Source of the DNA: Alphaproteobacteria bacterium
Lineage (GTDB): Bacteria > Pseudomonadota > Alphaproteobacteria > Rhizobiales > Xanthobacteraceae
Direction: 5' to 3'
Length of the DNA: 64,000 nucleotides
Assembly (NCBI GenBank): GCA_037200445.1
Contig: JBBCGH010000001.1
Location: 2,356,001 to 2,420,000, forward strand
The notes below the pieces were generated by a model. It was not told where the DNA came from and did not search any database. It saw only the letters and a program-made list of their open reading frames with translations. Position numbers and translations under genes: made by a program. This document shows, one piece after another, positions 1 through 9,220 of this stretch; positions within the stretch are counted from its first letter, which is position 1; each line of letters starts with the position of its first letter.

Positions 1-774
1 TCGCCGGAGTTGCCGGGGCAGCCGCTCGCCAGCCGCGATACGACAACTCCGGTGCAGGAGCGAAGCCTCGACCGGCTGGTCGCGAACGTTGAATCGCATC
101 TCGAGAAGAATCCCGAAGATGGCCGCGGCTGGGAGGTCGTTGGGCCGGTCTACATGCGGACCGGCCGTTTCGACGATGCCGTGAAAGCCCGGCGCAATTC
201 GCTGCGCCTCAATGGCCCGAGCGCCGACCGCGAGGCCGATCTCGGCGAGTCGCTGCTGGCGGAAGCGAACGGCGTCGTCACCGCCGACGCGAAGGCGGCC
301 TTGGAGCGCGCGCTGACGCATGATCCCAAGCACAACAAGGCCCGCTTTCTGCTCGGGATTGCGGCACAGCAGGATGGGCAGCCGGAGAAGGCCGCATCGA
401 TCTGGCGCGCGATGTTGGCCGACATGCGGCCCGGCTCACCCTGGGTCGGCATGGTGCGGCAGGCGCTGACGCAACTCGATCCGTCGTCGCCCCCACCGGG
501 GCCGACTGCCGCCGATGTTGCGGCGGCAAACGAAATGCAGCCGGACGACCGAAACGCCATGATCCGCGGCATGGTCGAGCGCCTCGCCGAGCGGCTCAAA
601 CAGGACGGGTCGGACGTCGAGGGCTGGCTGCGGCTGGTGCGCGCCTATACGGTGCTGGGCGACCGGGATCGTGCGCTTTCGGCCCTCGCGGACGCGCGGC
701 GGGCACTCGGTCAAGATGCCGACAAGCTTCGCCGGCTAGATGAGCTTTCGAAAGAACTCAAATTGGAAGGCTGA
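1..774 (+). CDS. ccmI: Cytochrome c biogenesis protein CcmI/CycH, C-terminal part (partial)
   Basis: The reading frame is open from base 1, so the N-terminal membrane part lies outside the window. The visible part of about 257 residues is rich in TPR-like helices, for example [20 protein letters not shown] and a second set near [20 protein letters not shown]. It also has a Pro-rich linker around residues 158-170. CcmI holds apocytochrome c for the haem ligation complex in the periplasm. The call rests on TPR content together with ccmE, ccmF and ccmH following on the same strand in the rhizobial cycHJKL order. ccmE begins 16 bases downstream. Confidence 0.88.
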   Translation, partial: SPELPGQPLASRDTTTPVQERSLDRLVANVESHLEKNPEDGRGWEVVGPVYMRTGRFDDAVKARRNSLRLNGPSADREADLGESLLAEANGVVTADAKAALERALTHDPKHNKARFLLGIAAQQDGQPEKAASIWRAMLADMRPGSPWVGMVRQALTQLDPSSPPPGPTAADVAAANEMQPDDRNAMIRGMVERLAERLKQDGSDVEGWLRLVRAYTVLGDRDRALSALADARRALGQDADKLRRLDELSKELKLEG

Positions 775-790
775 TGACGCGAGAGCTTTC

Positions 791-1267
791 ATGACCCGCA
801 AGCAGCGGCGGCTGACCCTGATCGGCGCGGGCCTCGGCGTGCTCGGCCTTGCGGCTGCGCTCGTGCTTTACGCGCTCAACGACTCGATCGTGTTCTTCAA
901 CTCGCCGACCGACGTCCTTGAAAAGCACGTCGCGCCCGGCGCGCGCATCCGGCTCGGCGGGCTGGTCAAGCCCGGCACGCTTACGCGCGGCGACAATCTT
1001 TCGGTTCGCTTCGAGGTGACCGACGGCAACAGGTCCGTGATGGTCAGCTACATCGGCATCCTGCCCGACCTGTTCCGCGAAGGGCAGGGGGTGGTGACCG
1101 AAGGTGCGCTCGATCCGGGCGGCACGTTCAAGGCCGACAGCGTGCTCGCCAAGCACGACGAAACCTATATGCCCAAGGAAGTGGCCGACGCGCTGAAAAG
1201 GCAGGGGCACTGGAAGACCGAAGCCGGCTACGGCCTTGCGGGTTCGTCCAAGGAGGCCCCGAAGTGA
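791..1267 (+). CDS. ccmE: Cytochrome c maturation haem chaperone CcmE/CycJ
   Basis: The protein has 158 residues. A single N-terminal membrane anchor (about residues 8-28) is followed by the periplasmic OB-fold domain. The haem-binding motif KHDETYMP is present, with His122 as the covalent haem ligand and Tyr126 as the axial ligand expected for this family. CcmE receives haem from CcmC and passes it to the CcmF/H ligation complex. An upstream in-frame extension from 740 overlaps ccmI and lacks family similarity, so ATG 791 (MTRKQRRL) is preferred. The stop overlaps the ccmF GTG start, suggesting translational coupling. Confidence 0.95.
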   Translation: MTRKQRRLTLIGAGLGVLGLAAALVLYALNDSIVFFNSPTDVLEKHVAPGARIRLGGLVKPGTLTRGDNLSVRFEVTDGNRSVMVSYIGILPDLFREGQGVVTEGALDPGGTFKADSVLAKHDETYMPKEVADALKRQGHWKTEAGYGLAGSSKEAPK

Positions 1268-3243
1268 CGCCTGAGTTCGGCCACTACGCACTCGTTCTCG
1301 CGCTGGCGCTCGCGCTGGTACAGGCCACTGTCCCGCTGTGGGGCGCGCGCACCAATGATGCGACGCTGATGAGCGTCGCCAGTTCGACCGCGCTCGCCCA
1401 GTTCGTGTTCGTCGCGGCGTCGTTCGCGGCGCTGACCGCCTGCTACGTCGGCTCCGATTTCTCGGTGCTCAACGTCTTCCAGAATTCACACTCGGCGATG
1501 CCGCTCGTCTACAAGTTCACCAGCGTGTGGGGAAACCACGAGGGCTCCATGCTCCTGTGGGTGCTGATCCTCGCGCTGTTCGGTGCGCTGGTGGCGCTGT
1601 TTGGCGCCAATCTCCCGGCGAATCTCAAGGCCAACGTGCTGGCGGTGCAGGCCTGGATCGCGTGCGCGTTCTATCTTTTCATCCTGGTCACCTCGAACCC
1701 GTTCGCTCGGATTGCGCAGGCCCCGGCCGAAGGCCGCGACCTCAACCCGATCCTGCAGGACATCGGGCTCGCGGTGCACCCGCCGCTGCTCTACCTCGGC
1801 TATGTCGGCTTCTCGATCTCGTTCTCGTTCGCGATCGCGGCGCTGATCGACGGAAAGATCGACGCCGCGTGGGCGCGCTGGGTGCGGCCCTGGACGCTCA
1901 CCGCTTGGATGTTCCTGACGCTCGGCATCGCGATGGGCTCGTACTGGGCCTATTACGAGCTCGGCTGGGGCGGCTGGTGGTTCTGGGACCCGGTCGAGAA
2001 TGCCTCGCTGATGCCGTGGATCGCCGGCACCGCGCTGCTCCACTCGGCCGTGGTGATGGAGAAGCGCAACGCGCTGAAAGTCTGGACCATCCTGCTCGCG
2101 ATCCTCACCTTCTCGCTCTCGCTGCTCGGCACCTTCCTGGTGCGCTCCGGCGTGCTCACCTCGGTGCACACCTTCGCCAACGATCCGGCGCGCGGCGTGT
2201 TCATTCTCGGTATTCTTGTCGTGTTCATCGGCGGAGGGCTTGCGCTCTACGCATGGCGCGCGCCGATGCTCAAGCAGGGCGGGATCTTCGCGCCGATCTC
2301 GCGCGAGGGGGCGCTCGTCTTCAACAACCTGTTTCTCACCGCCGCCTGCGCCACCGTGTTCGTCGGCACGCTCTATCCGCTGGCGCTCGAAGCGCTGACC
2401 GGCGACAAGATCTCGGTCGGCGCGCCCTTCTTCAATCTCACCTTCGGGCCGCTGTTCGTGCCGCTGCTGATCGCCGTTCCATTCGGGCCGCTGCTTGCCT
2501 GGAAGCGCGGCGATCTCGGCGGCGCTGCGCAACGCCTGATCGCTGCAGCCGCGCTTGGGCTTGTGGCGCTCGCCACGACCTTCGCGATCCAGCGCGGCGG
2601 GCCGGTGCTGGCGCCGTTCGGTATCGGGCTTGCGGTCTATGTGATGACTGGCGCGCTGATCGATCCGGCCGAGCGGATCGGCCTGTTCCGCGTGCCGTTC
2701 GCAACCGCGCTCGCGCGGGCGCGCGGCCTGCCGCGCTCCGCATGGGGCACGGCGATCGCGCATTTCGCCGCCGGGATGCTGCTGTTCGGGGTGATCGCCG
2801 AGAGCCAGTGGAACGCCGAGCGCATCGTGTCGATGAAGCCGGGCGATACCGTCTCGGTGCGCGGCTATGATCTGACCCTCGAGGGACTTCTGCCGCGGCC
2901 GGGGCCGAACTATCGCGAGATGGTGGCGCGCTTCACGGTGCGGCGCGACGGCGAGATCATCGAAGTTCTCGAGCCCTCGAAGCGCACATTCCCGCAGCGC
3001 CAGATGTCGACGACCGAGGCGGCGCTGCTCACGCGCGGCGCGTCGCAGCTCTACCTCTCGCTCGGCGATGTCGGCGCAGACGGCGCAATTGCGGTGCGCC
3101 TCTATCACAAGCCTTTGGTGCTGCTGATCTGGTTCGGCGCGGTCGTGATGGTGCTCGGTGGCGGGCTCTCGCTATCCGACCGGCGGCTGCGCGTCGGGGC
3201 GCCCAAGCCTGCACGGAAAGCGGCGCTGCAGCCGGCGGAGTAG
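1264..3243 (+). CDS. ccmF: Haem lyase subunit CcmF/CycK
   Basis: This is a 659-residue polytopic membrane protein of normal family length. The Trp-rich haem-handling motif [19 protein letters not shown] lies at about residues 234-252. Conserved histidines occur in [12 protein letters not shown] (about 88-99), [11 protein letters not shown] (about 170-180) and [12 protein letters not shown] (about 258-269). CcmF ligates haem from holo-CcmE to apocytochrome CXXCH motifs with CcmH and CcmI. It starts at GTG 1264, overlapping the ccmE stop by four bases. Normally ccmH would follow directly. Here an opposite-strand toxin-antitoxin pair intervenes, starting nine bases after the ccmF stop. Confidence 0.97.
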   Translation: MTPEFGHYALVLALALALVQATVPLWGARTNDATLMSVASSTALAQFVFVAASFAALTACYVGSDFSVLNVFQNSHSAMPLVYKFTSVWGNHEGSMLLWVLILALFGALVALFGANLPANLKANVLAVQAWIACAFYLFILVTSNPFARIAQAPAEGRDLNPILQDIGLAVHPPLLYLGYVGFSISFSFAIAALIDGKIDAAWARWVRPWTLTAWMFLTLGIAMGSYWAYYELGWGGWWFWDPVENASLMPWIAGTALLHSAVVMEKRNALKVWTILLAILTFSLSLLGTFLVRSGVLTSVHTFANDPARGVFILGILVVFIGGGLALYAWRAPMLKQGGIFAPISREGALVFNNLFLTAACATVFVGTLYPLALEALTGDKISVGAPFFNLTFGPLFVPLLIAVPFGPLLAWKRGDLGGAAQRLIAAAALGLVALATTFAIQRGGPVLAPFGIGLAVYVMTGALIDPAERIGLFRVPFATALARARGLPRSAWGTAIAHFAAGMLLFGVIAESQWNAERIVSMKPGDTVSVRGYDLTLEGLLPRPGPNYREMVARFTVRRDGEIIEVLEPSKRTFPQRQMSTTEAALLTRGASQLYLSLGDVGADGAIAVRLYHKPLVLLIWFGAVVMVLGGGLSLSDRRLRVGAPKPARKAALQPAE

Positions 3244-3251
3244 GGGGCAGC

Positions 3252-3722
3252 CTAACGGCGTTTGCGCCATCGCTTGATGTCTTCAATTCCCTTTTTACGC
3301 ATCGCGAACAGCTCTGGATCCGCTTCTGCAAGCGAGACAGCAATCGGCGCAAAAAGTTCGAACGGCACTCCGAGCCTACGAGCAAACTTGTGGTGCAGTT
3401 CGAACGGACCCTTGCGTTTGCCGGTTTCGAGATCGGACAAATAACCTTGGCTGATGCCCACCGCCGTCGCGAGTTCCATCTGCGTATCTCCGCGAAACTC
3501 CCTCAGCACCCTTATCGGGTTTTCACCCTTCGCCAGTCGATCGACGGTCTCCTTTGGCAGCAAAGGCACGCCCCCGGCGATGTCCCTTTTCGCGCGCGCG
3601 ACCAAACGCGCCGTTCCGGCGTCCTCCTGCGCCTCATCGGCTAGCTTCTTGAGACGCTCATAGTCGGCTCGCGGAAGGATGGCGACTTCGCCGTTCGGTG
3701 TTGTTTCAAATCTGACAGTCAC
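3252..3722 (-). CDS. XRE-family (HigA-like) antitoxin
   Basis: The protein has about 156 residues. A central-to-C-terminal helix-turn-helix of XRE type contains TQMELATAVGISQGYLSDLE. The N-terminal part (VRFETTPNGEVAILPRADYE) resembles the antitoxin arm of HigA-type proteins that wraps the toxin. I chose GTG 3722 because an AG-rich ribosome site (GAGAGG) sits six bases upstream, overlapping the toxin stop. A TTG at 3773 would give a 17-residue extension overlapping the toxin gene. It is the second gene of a toxin-first module, as in higBA, and probably autorepresses through the palindrome at 3982-4000. It ends eight bases from the convergent ccmF stop. Confidence 0.85.
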   Translation of the reverse strand: MTVRFETTPNGEVAILPRADYERLKKLADEAQEDAGTARLVARAKRDIAGGVPLLPKETVDRLAKGENPIRVLREFRGDTQMELATAVGISQGYLSDLETGKRKGPFELHHKFARRLGVPFELFAPIAVSLAEADPELFAMRKKGIEDIKRWRKRR

Positions 3723-3732
3723 TCGGAGCCTC

Positions 3733-3975
3733 TCAGTTGTAGATTTCACGCCTGTGTCCGACGTCGGTGACAACGATTACGTCGAGCTCTTCAAAGAAAA
3801 TAATCCGCCAATCGCCAACCCTGAGTCGCGCTCCTGCACGGCCCTTGAGCCTCTTTACGTCGCCTTGGCCGGTCTCCGCGAAACGTTGCAATCGGCCATT
3901 GACGCGATGGCGAACATCCTGCGAAAGCTTCAGCCACTGGGTCGTCGCCCGCGGCGTGAAGGCAATTCGCTTCAT
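3733..3975 (-). CDS. RelE/HigB-type toxin
   Basis: A small basic protein of 80 residues starting [18 protein letters not shown]. It has the RelE/ParE pattern of an N-terminal strand, two helices and a C-terminal sheet ([18 protein letters not shown], then [12 protein letters not shown]). Family members are mostly ribosome-dependent mRNA endonucleases or gyrase poisons; the sequence does not decide which. An upstream ATG at 3990 would add MRYSL but lies inside the operator palindrome, so ATG 3975 is preferred. The antitoxin gene follows after about ten bases. The module lies antisense to the transcript running from ccmF to ccmH. Confidence 0.85.
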   Translation of the reverse strand: MKRIAFTPRATTQWLKLSQDVRHRVNGRLQRFAETGQGDVKRLKGRAGARLRVGDWRIIFFEELDVIVVTDVGHRREIYN

Positions 3976-4468
3976 GAGGCTATATCGCATAATGCGATAT
4001 TATCGTCAAGCTGGTTTTCGGCTACTAACTGCCGCGATACTCGTTATCGGCTTGAGTGGCTCTGTTCTCGCGGTGCAGCCCGATGAAATCCTGAAGGACC
4101 CCGTGCTCGAAGCGCGTGCGCGCACGCTCAGCCAGGAGCTGCGCTGCATGGTCTGCCAGAACCAGTCGATCGACGATTCCGACGCGCCGCTCGCCAAGGA
4201 TTTGCGCGTGCTGGTGCGGGAGCGGCTGACCGCAGGCGACAGCGACAACCAGGTGATCGATTTCCTGGTCGCGCGCTACGGCGAGTTCGTGCTGCTCAAG
4301 CCACACTTCTCGCCGCACACGCTGCTGCTCTGGCTCGCGCCGCTCGGCGTGTTGTTGATTGCGGCGTTTGGCTTCATTACGGCTCGCCGCCGCACCGCCT
4401 CGGTAGCCCCCGAACCCCTCACCCCCGACGAAGAAGCCCGTATCAACGCGTTGCTCGACAAGAACTAG
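3974..4468 (+). CDS. ccmH: Cytochrome c maturation protein CcmH/CycL
   Basis: The protein has 164 residues: a signal or anchor helix, the periplasmic redox domain with [20 protein letters not shown] (CXXC at about residues 58 and 61), and one C-terminal membrane segment ([18 protein letters not shown]). The thiol pair reduces apocytochrome CXXCH before haem attachment. ATG 3974 is used; ATG 3992 is an equally good signal-peptide start, and both fall in the divergent toxin promoter region. An open frame reaches back to 3767, but that stretch is antisense to the toxin gene. The stop overlaps the convergent panE-like stop. Confidence 0.93.
   Translation: MRLYRIMRYYRQAGFRLLTAAILVIGLSGSVLAVQPDEILKDPVLEARARTLSQELRCMVCQNQSIDDSDAPLAKDLRVLVRERLTAGDSDNQVIDFLVARYGEFVLLKPHFSPHTLLLWLAPLGVLLIAAFGFITARRRTASVAPEPLTPDEEARINALLDKN
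3982..4009 (-). promoter_or_regulatory. Toxin-antitoxin promoter with 19-bp operator palindrome
   Basis: Bases 3982-4000 form a perfect palindrome with 9-base arms (ATATCGCAT / ATGCGATAT) around one central base. On the reverse strand a TTGACG -35-like hexamer (4009-4004) lies just upstream. About 17 bases further is GATATA, a plausible though weak -10, so the palindrome fills the spacer. This is the usual layout for autorepression by an XRE antitoxin. The same bases include the candidate ccmH start codons on the forward strand. Confidence 0.6.
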
Positions 4469-5472
4469 GAACGGTCCAGCTCTGCCAGGTTCTCCGGCGA
4501 GAAGCCGCGCTTTCCCGCTTCCATTTCGGCAATCATCGCGCAGAGACCCTCGGTCACCGGCGTCGCGACGCCGGACCTCCTCCCTGCTGCGATCACCGGA
4601 GCGAGCAGGGGGCCGACCTCGGTCTTGCGTTTGCGCACCGCGAGATCGCGCCAGATGCCGCTGCGGGTCTTGGCCGAATGGCGATAGTGCGCGGCCATCG
4701 CGTCGCAACTGGCCGCAATCTTCCTCTCGTCGCCCCGTGCGAAGGCCTCCGCGTCGAACCCATCGACGCCGACCGGCGTGACGCCCGCCGCCCGCGCGGC
4801 CAGCACGATCTCCCGCCCGATCTTCCCCATCACGCCGTGCCACCGGGGATCGCCCAGCACGTCCGACATCGTGTCGTTGGTGAGCGCGGTCGCGGTCAAC
4901 AGCCCGCCATAAGCGATCTTCCCCCATAGGAACCCCGCCACATTGTCGCTTGCCTCGATGCGCTCGTCGAAGTGTTTCAGCAGCGCGACATAGTCGTCGA
5001 CGCGCGATGTCATGCTTCCGTTCGGCTCGCCCACATAGATGCTGCCGCGCCCGCCGTAATGGATCACGCTTGGCTCGATGTAGTCCGATGCGATGTCGAC
5101 CAACGCCAGCAGCACGCGCTCGCTGCCGAGCTCGTTTGCGATCGCATCGCCGTTCAGCCCGTTTTGCATCGACAACACCGAAGCATCGGGCGCGAGCAGG
5201 GGGGCGATCGCGCGTGCGGCGTCCCGTGTGTGCTGGCTCTTCACCGCAAGCATCACGCGGCGCAGCGGGCCGCGCACTTCGTCCGGCGTCATCGCGCGAA
5301 CCGGCGTCGTGTAGTCCTCATGCGGGCCGGTGATTTTCAGGCCGCGCGAATTCATTGCCCCGACGTGATCCTCCGCGGCGTCGACCAGCAGCGGGTTTTT
5401 GCCCGCGCGCGCGAGCGCCGCGCCGACGGTCCCGCCGATCGCACCCGCGCCCCAGATCACCAGCTCTTCCAT
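4465..5472 (-). CDS. 2-dehydropantoate 2-reductase-like oxidoreductase
   Basis: The protein has 335 residues. The N-terminal Rossmann motif GAGAIG lies at residues 8-13, and the family motif QNGLN at about 103-107. [10 protein letters not shown] carries the expected catalytic Lys at about residue 185. The ketopantoate reductase family makes pantoate with NADPH for pantothenate and CoA synthesis. Many bacterial paralogues have other keto substrates, so panE identity is not certain. ATG 5472 is preceded by GAGGGTG. A longer open frame to 5598 overlaps the upstream gene and lacks family similarity. The SGNH gene lies eight bases upstream on the same strand. Confidence 0.8.
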   Translation of the reverse strand: MEELVIWGAGAIGGTVGAALARAGKNPLLVDAAEDHVGAMNSRGLKITGPHEDYTTPVRAMTPDEVRGPLRRVMLAVKSQHTRDAARAIAPLLAPDASVLSMQNGLNGDAIANELGSERVLLALVDIASDYIEPSVIHYGGRGSIYVGEPNGSMTSRVDDYVALLKHFDERIEASDNVAGFLWGKIAYGGLLTATALTNDTMSDVLGDPRWHGVMGKIGREIVLAARAAGVTPVGVDGFDAEAFARGDERKIAASCDAMAAHYRHSAKTRSGIWRDLAVRKRKTEVGPLLAPVIAAGRRSGVATPVTEGLCAMIAEMEAGKRGFSPENLAELDRS

Positions 5473-5479
5473 GCCACCC

Positions 5480-6451
5480 TCATTGCGCGGGCGCAGCCAC
5501 GCCGTTGTCCCGGAACAGAGTGAGCAGGCGCTCCGCCACCAGCTCATGGCCCTTCGGTGTCCAGTGATCGCCGTCGCCGAACTCATGCTCGGCGCCATCG
5601 AATGACACGAAGGGAATCTTCATTGCGGTCAGCGCGGCCTCCAGCGCCGGCTCGCGATATTGCAGCCCGACCAGGAATTTCGCGCCCTTCGATTCCACGA
5701 AGTCTTTCATCATGCCGATCAGGCGTTCGGTCGGGTCCGGCACGCTGACCGGCGGATGCGCGACCAGCACATAAGCCGATAGAGCGACACGAACCACCCA
5801 GGAATTTCGTGCGAGCCAGTTGTCGGCGAAATAGAGATGCCGCGACCACGGGACAGGAATGCCCTGGAAGGCATTTTGCCTTGTGTCGAAGTAGGGCTTG
5901 TACGGTCCGTCCTGGCGCGTGTTGGCGGTGTTGTCCTTGCGGTCGTTGTCGACGCAGACCACCAGCACCACGACGCTCGGCTGGATGCGCTCCCACAGCC
6001 GCCGCAGCAGCAGCAATTCCTGATCGGTGCCGTAGGCGGTCACGCCGGCATTGACGATGCGGCTCTCCGGCATCTTCGCGCGCAAGAGTTCTGTGAAGCG
6101 CTCGTTCTGCTCGGCATCGTAACCCCACACGAACGAGTCCCCGATAAAGGCGATGGTCGGCCTGGGCGCGGTGTCAGGCTCGATATCGCGCAGGCCAAGG
6201 CTGTTGTGGTGCACGCGGATCGCGCGCATCCCGGTGAACGAGACATCGGAATTCGGCACCGGAAACCAGCCGAGCTCGGCATCGTAATTGTAGATGCGAT
6301 CCGCGCCGACGCGGTGCGCGCGCAGATAGCGCAGATCGACGGCGCGCAGGATCGCCTCCGCGGCGAGCAGCGTGAACGCCAGAATCAAAAGCTGCACCGC
6401 GACGCCGCGCAGCCGGCTTCGCCTCGCCCGTTGGTCCTCCACCCCCACCAT
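5480..6451 (-). CDS. Membrane-anchored SGNH/GDSL-like hydrolase
   Basis: The protein has about 323 residues. An N-terminal membrane segment (VAVQLLILAFTLLAAEAIL) is followed by an SGNH-like core: block I IAFIGDSFVWG, an Asn/Gly block around RIVNAGVTAYGTDQ, and the C-terminal DxxH block GDGDHWTPKGH. Such proteins are esterases or O-acetyl transferases and esterases acting on carbohydrates or peptidoglycan in the periplasm. The true substrate cannot be read from sequence. ATG 6451 is taken as start; a TTG at 6478 would lengthen it by nine residues. It probably forms an operon with the reductase-like gene. Confidence 0.72.
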   Translation of the reverse strand: MVGVEDQRARRSRLRGVAVQLLILAFTLLAAEAILRAVDLRYLRAHRVGADRIYNYDAELGWFPVPNSDVSFTGMRAIRVHHNSLGLRDIEPDTAPRPTIAFIGDSFVWGYDAEQNERFTELLRAKMPESRIVNAGVTAYGTDQELLLLRRLWERIQPSVVVLVVCVDNDRKDNTANTRQDGPYKPYFDTRQNAFQGIPVPWSRHLYFADNWLARNSWVVRVALSAYVLVAHPPVSVPDPTERLIGMMKDFVESKGAKFLVGLQYREPALEAALTAMKIPFVSFDGAEHEFGDGDHWTPKGHELVAERLLTLFRDNGVAAPAQ

Positions 6452-6647
6452 CCCTCGCAATTCTGGCGCCGCGCGCAACCCCGATTTTCGGGCCTACGGC
6501 CCTGAAAATACAGACGAAATTGCGACGCACCCACCTTACTAAAGATTAATGCTGCCGACAGGACACCGTAAGGCGTCGCGTCCCATCTTCTCCGTCAACA
6601 ACGGGGCCATCCCGGCACCCACGAAACGATAAATGGAGCTTTGGTCA

Positions 6648-8192
6648 ATGTCGGAGAGCGTTACCGCTCACAAGCCGCGCACGGTGCTGTCGGCGCGTCG
6701 TCTTGTTCTCATGGCTTCTGCCGCCGTTATCGGCGCCGGCGTCCTGTTTTCGGGCGCCGAGTATGGATTGAAGCCGCAGGCGACTTTCCTCGCAACCCCC
6801 GCGCGCGCCGACACTGCGCAGCGCCCCGTCGGCTTTGCCGACATCGTCGAGAAGGTGAAGCCTTCGGTCATTTCGGTGCGCGTAAAGGTCGAGGGCGGCC
6901 CGCGCATGATGAGCTTCGATGGCGGCGACTCGCCGTTCCCGCCTGGTTCGCCGATGGAGCGCTTCTTCCGCCGCTTCGGCATGCCCGACGGCCAGGGTAC
7001 GCCCGACACGCCGCGCGGTCCGCGCGGGCGCAATTACACCATGGGCCAGGGCTCGGGATTCTTCATCTCGGCCGATGGCTACGCGGTGACCAACAACCAT
7101 GTGGTCGAGAAGGCCGAGTCGGTTGAAGTGACGACCGATGAGGGCAAGACCTACACCGCAAAGGTGATCGGCACCGATCCCAAGACCGACATCGCGCTGA
7201 TCAAGGTCGAGGGCGGCAGCAACTTCTCCTTCGTTCCGCTGGCCGACAAGTCGCCGCGCGTCGGCGACTGGGTGCTCGCGGTCGGCAATCCGTTCGGCCT
7301 CGGCGGCACCGTGACGGCCGGCATCGTGTCGGCGCGCGGTCGCGACATCGGCGCCGGTCCGTATGACGATTTCATCCAGATCGACGCGCCCGTGAACAAG
7401 GGCAATTCCGGCGGTCCGACCTTCGATGTCGACGGCAACGTGATCGGCGTGAACACCGCGATCTATTCCCCCTCCGGCGGTTCGGTCGGCATCGCGTTTG
7501 CGATCCCTGCCGACACGGTGAAGTCGGTCGTGTCGCAGCTCAAGGACAAGGGCTCGGTGACGCGCGGATGGATCGGCGTGCAGATCCAGCCGGTCAACGC
7601 AGACATCGCCGACAGCCTCGGCCTGAAGAAGGCGGAAGGCGCGCTGGTCGCGGAGCCGCAGGCCGATGGGCCGGCCGTGAAGGCCGGCATCCAATCCGGT
7701 GACGTGATCACCGCGGTCAATGGCCAGGAGGTCAAGGACGCGCGCGATCTCGCCAAGAAGATCTCGAGCCTGCCGCCCGGCTCCAATGTGAAGCTCGGCG
7801 TCATCAGCAAGGGCAGCGAGAAGACCCTCAACGTCACGCTCGGCGAACTGCCGCGCGAGCAGCGCGAAGCACGCGCCACCACCGGCGATCGCGACGACAG
7901 CGGCGCCGACGTGCCGAAGCTCGGCCTCTCGCTCGCTCCGGCGAGCAAGGTGGCAGGCGCAGGCTCGGACGGCGTGGTGGTGACGCAGGTCGATCCGGAC
8001 GGTCCGGCTGCCTCGCAAGGCTTCAAGAACGGCGACGTCATCCTCGATGTTGCCGGCCAGCGGGTCACCACGCCGGAGCAGGTGCGCAAGGCCTTCACGG
8101 ATGCGCGCACCGGCGGCAAGCGCACGATCCTGCTTCGCGTCAAGTCTGGCGACAACACGCGCTTCTTCGCGGTCCCAGTCGGACGCGGTTAG
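6648..8192 (+). CDS. degP: Periplasmic serine protease DegP/HtrA (Do-like)
   Basis: The protein has 514 residues. After an N-terminal signal region (RRLVLMASAAVIGAGVLFSG) comes a trypsin-like domain with the complete triad: His151 in TNNHVVEK, Asp181 in KTDIALIKV and Ser254 in NKGNSGGPTFD. Two PDZ domains follow (about residues 300-385 and 420-510). It degrades or refolds misfolded envelope proteins. A glycine- and Pro-rich insert (about residues 85-128) precedes the protease core. ATG 6648 has a GGAG site ten bases upstream. Location next to ccm genes matches rhizobial cycHJKL-degP synteny. A hairpin follows the stop. Confidence 0.96.
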   Translation: MSESVTAHKPRTVLSARRLVLMASAAVIGAGVLFSGAEYGLKPQATFLATPARADTAQRPVGFADIVEKVKPSVISVRVKVEGGPRMMSFDGGDSPFPPGSPMERFFRRFGMPDGQGTPDTPRGPRGRNYTMGQGSGFFISADGYAVTNNHVVEKAESVEVTTDEGKTYTAKVIGTDPKTDIALIKVEGGSNFSFVPLADKSPRVGDWVLAVGNPFGLGGTVTAGIVSARGRDIGAGPYDDFIQIDAPVNKGNSGGPTFDVDGNVIGVNTAIYSPSGGSVGIAFAIPADTVKSVVSQLKDKGSVTRGWIGVQIQPVNADIADSLGLKKAEGALVAEPQADGPAVKAGIQSGDVITAVNGQEVKDARDLAKKISSLPPGSNVKLGVISKGSEKTLNVTLGELPREQREARATTGDRDDSGADVPKLGLSLAPASKVAGAGSDGVVVTQVDPDGPAASQGFKNGDVILDVAGQRVTTPEQVRKAFTDARTGGKRTILLRVKSGDNTRFFAVPVGRG

Positions 8193-8197
8193 TTGTC

Positions 8198-8221
8198 GCG
8201 CCCGCTCTTGAAAGCGGGCGC
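8198..8221 (+). terminator. Hairpin after degP
   Basis: A perfect 9-bp stem (GCGCCCGCT / AGCGGGCGC) with a six-base loop begins five bases after the degP stop. No T-run follows, so it may be a Rho-assisted terminator or an mRNA 3'-end stabiliser. Confidence 0.5.
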
Positions 8222-8413
8222 GGAGACCACAAGTTCGGGGCGTCCCGCCGGCAATCGTCGCCCCCGTCGGCGGAGCGAACCCGGGGGATGGGTGTAACAG
8301 CCCATCCCCGCTAGCTACGACCTGGCCCCGGCCTTCCCCGTGCCCCCCAACCGGGCCGGGTCGAATAGGGGGCGGTGGAGTGCCCCTCCGCCGCCCCCGA
8401 ACTTTTTTGGCAA

Positions 8414-8462
8414 GCATGATCCCCCGAAAAGCGGAGTCCCGGTTTTTGGGCAAGGACCATGC
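8414..8462. repeat. Degenerate palindromic intergenic element
   Basis: An imperfect palindrome of 49 bases. It opens with GCATGATCCCCCGAAAA and closes with GGTTTTTGGGCAAGGACCATGC. It resembles from memory a short palindrome scattered through Bradyrhizobium and Rhodopseudomonas genomes. Only one copy was noticed in this window. Confidence 0.45.
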
Positions 8463-8539
8463 CCAGAGACTAAAGACGGTTGCGCATGGTTCCCGACAAT
8501 TCGCTAGACTTCGCCTTTACCGGGGTTCAGCACACGCCC

Positions 8540-9220
8540 ATGCGCCTGCTCATCATCGAGGACGACCGCGACGCCGCCGAATATCTGGTCAAAGCCTTCC
8601 GCGAAGTCGGTCATGTTGCCGACTGGTCCGCGGACGGCGAGGACGGGCTCGCGATGGCGACCGACGGCGGCTACGACGTGCTCGTCGTCGATCGCATGCT
8701 GCCTAAGCGCGACGGGCTTTCCGTCATCAGCTCGCTGCGCGCGCAGAAGGTCGAAACGCCGGTGCTGATCCTGTCGGCGCTCGGCCAGGTCGACGACCGC
8801 GTGAAGGGCCTGCGCGCCGGCGGAGACGACTACCTGCCGAAGCCCTATTCGTTCGCGGAGCTGCTGGCGCGCGTCGAGGTTCTGGCGCGCCGTCGCGGCG
8901 GGCGCGGCGAGGAGACCTCCTATCGGGTCGGCGATCTCGAACTCGACCGCCTCTCGCACAGCGTCCGGCGCGGCGCGGCCGAGATCGACCTGCAGCCGCG
9001 CGAGTTCCGTCTGCTCGAATACCTCATGAAGCATGCGGGTCAGGTGGTCACGCGCACGATGCTCCTGGAGAATGTCTGGGACTATCACTTCGATCCGCAG
9101 ACCAATGTGATCGATGTGCACATTTCCCGGCTGCGCTCCAAGATCGACAAGGGCTTTGCGCAGCCTTTGCTGCACACCGTGCGCGGCGCCGGATACATGA
9201 TCCGTGACGGCGCTCGGTAA
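8540..9220 (+). CDS. OmpR-family response regulator
   Basis: The protein has 226 residues. The receiver domain carries acidic residues in IIEDD, the phosphoacceptor Asp51 in VLVVDRMLP, and the conserved Lys in YLPKPYSFAELLAR. A winged-helix DNA-binding domain follows (LQPREFRLLEYLMKHAGQVV ... VDVHISRLRSKID). It will be phosphorylated by the kinase encoded immediately downstream. ATG 8540 (MRLLIIEDD) is the family-like start; an in-frame ATG at 8480 would add 20 atypical residues. The gene overlaps the kinase by 17 bases, indicating coupled translation. Targets are unknown; adjacency to degP hints at envelope stress. Confidence 0.93.
   Translation: MRLLIIEDDRDAAEYLVKAFREVGHVADWSADGEDGLAMATDGGYDVLVVDRMLPKRDGLSVISSLRAQKVETPVLILSALGQVDDRVKGLRAGGDDYLPKPYSFAELLARVEVLARRRGGRGEETSYRVGDLELDRLSHSVRRGAAEIDLQPREFRLLEYLMKHAGQVVTRTMLLENVWDYHFDPQTNVIDVHISRLRSKIDKGFAQPLLHTVRGAGYMIRDGAR

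Larger units (their letters stand above)
8193..8539. other. Intergenic region between degP and response regulator
   Basis: This 347-base stretch holds no credible gene. It contains the degP hairpin, a C- and G-rich tract (about 8225-8400) with no clear signal, and a degenerate palindromic element at 8414-8462. The regulator promoter presumably lies in the last 80 bases, where I see no strong -35/-10 pair. Confidence 0.6.
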
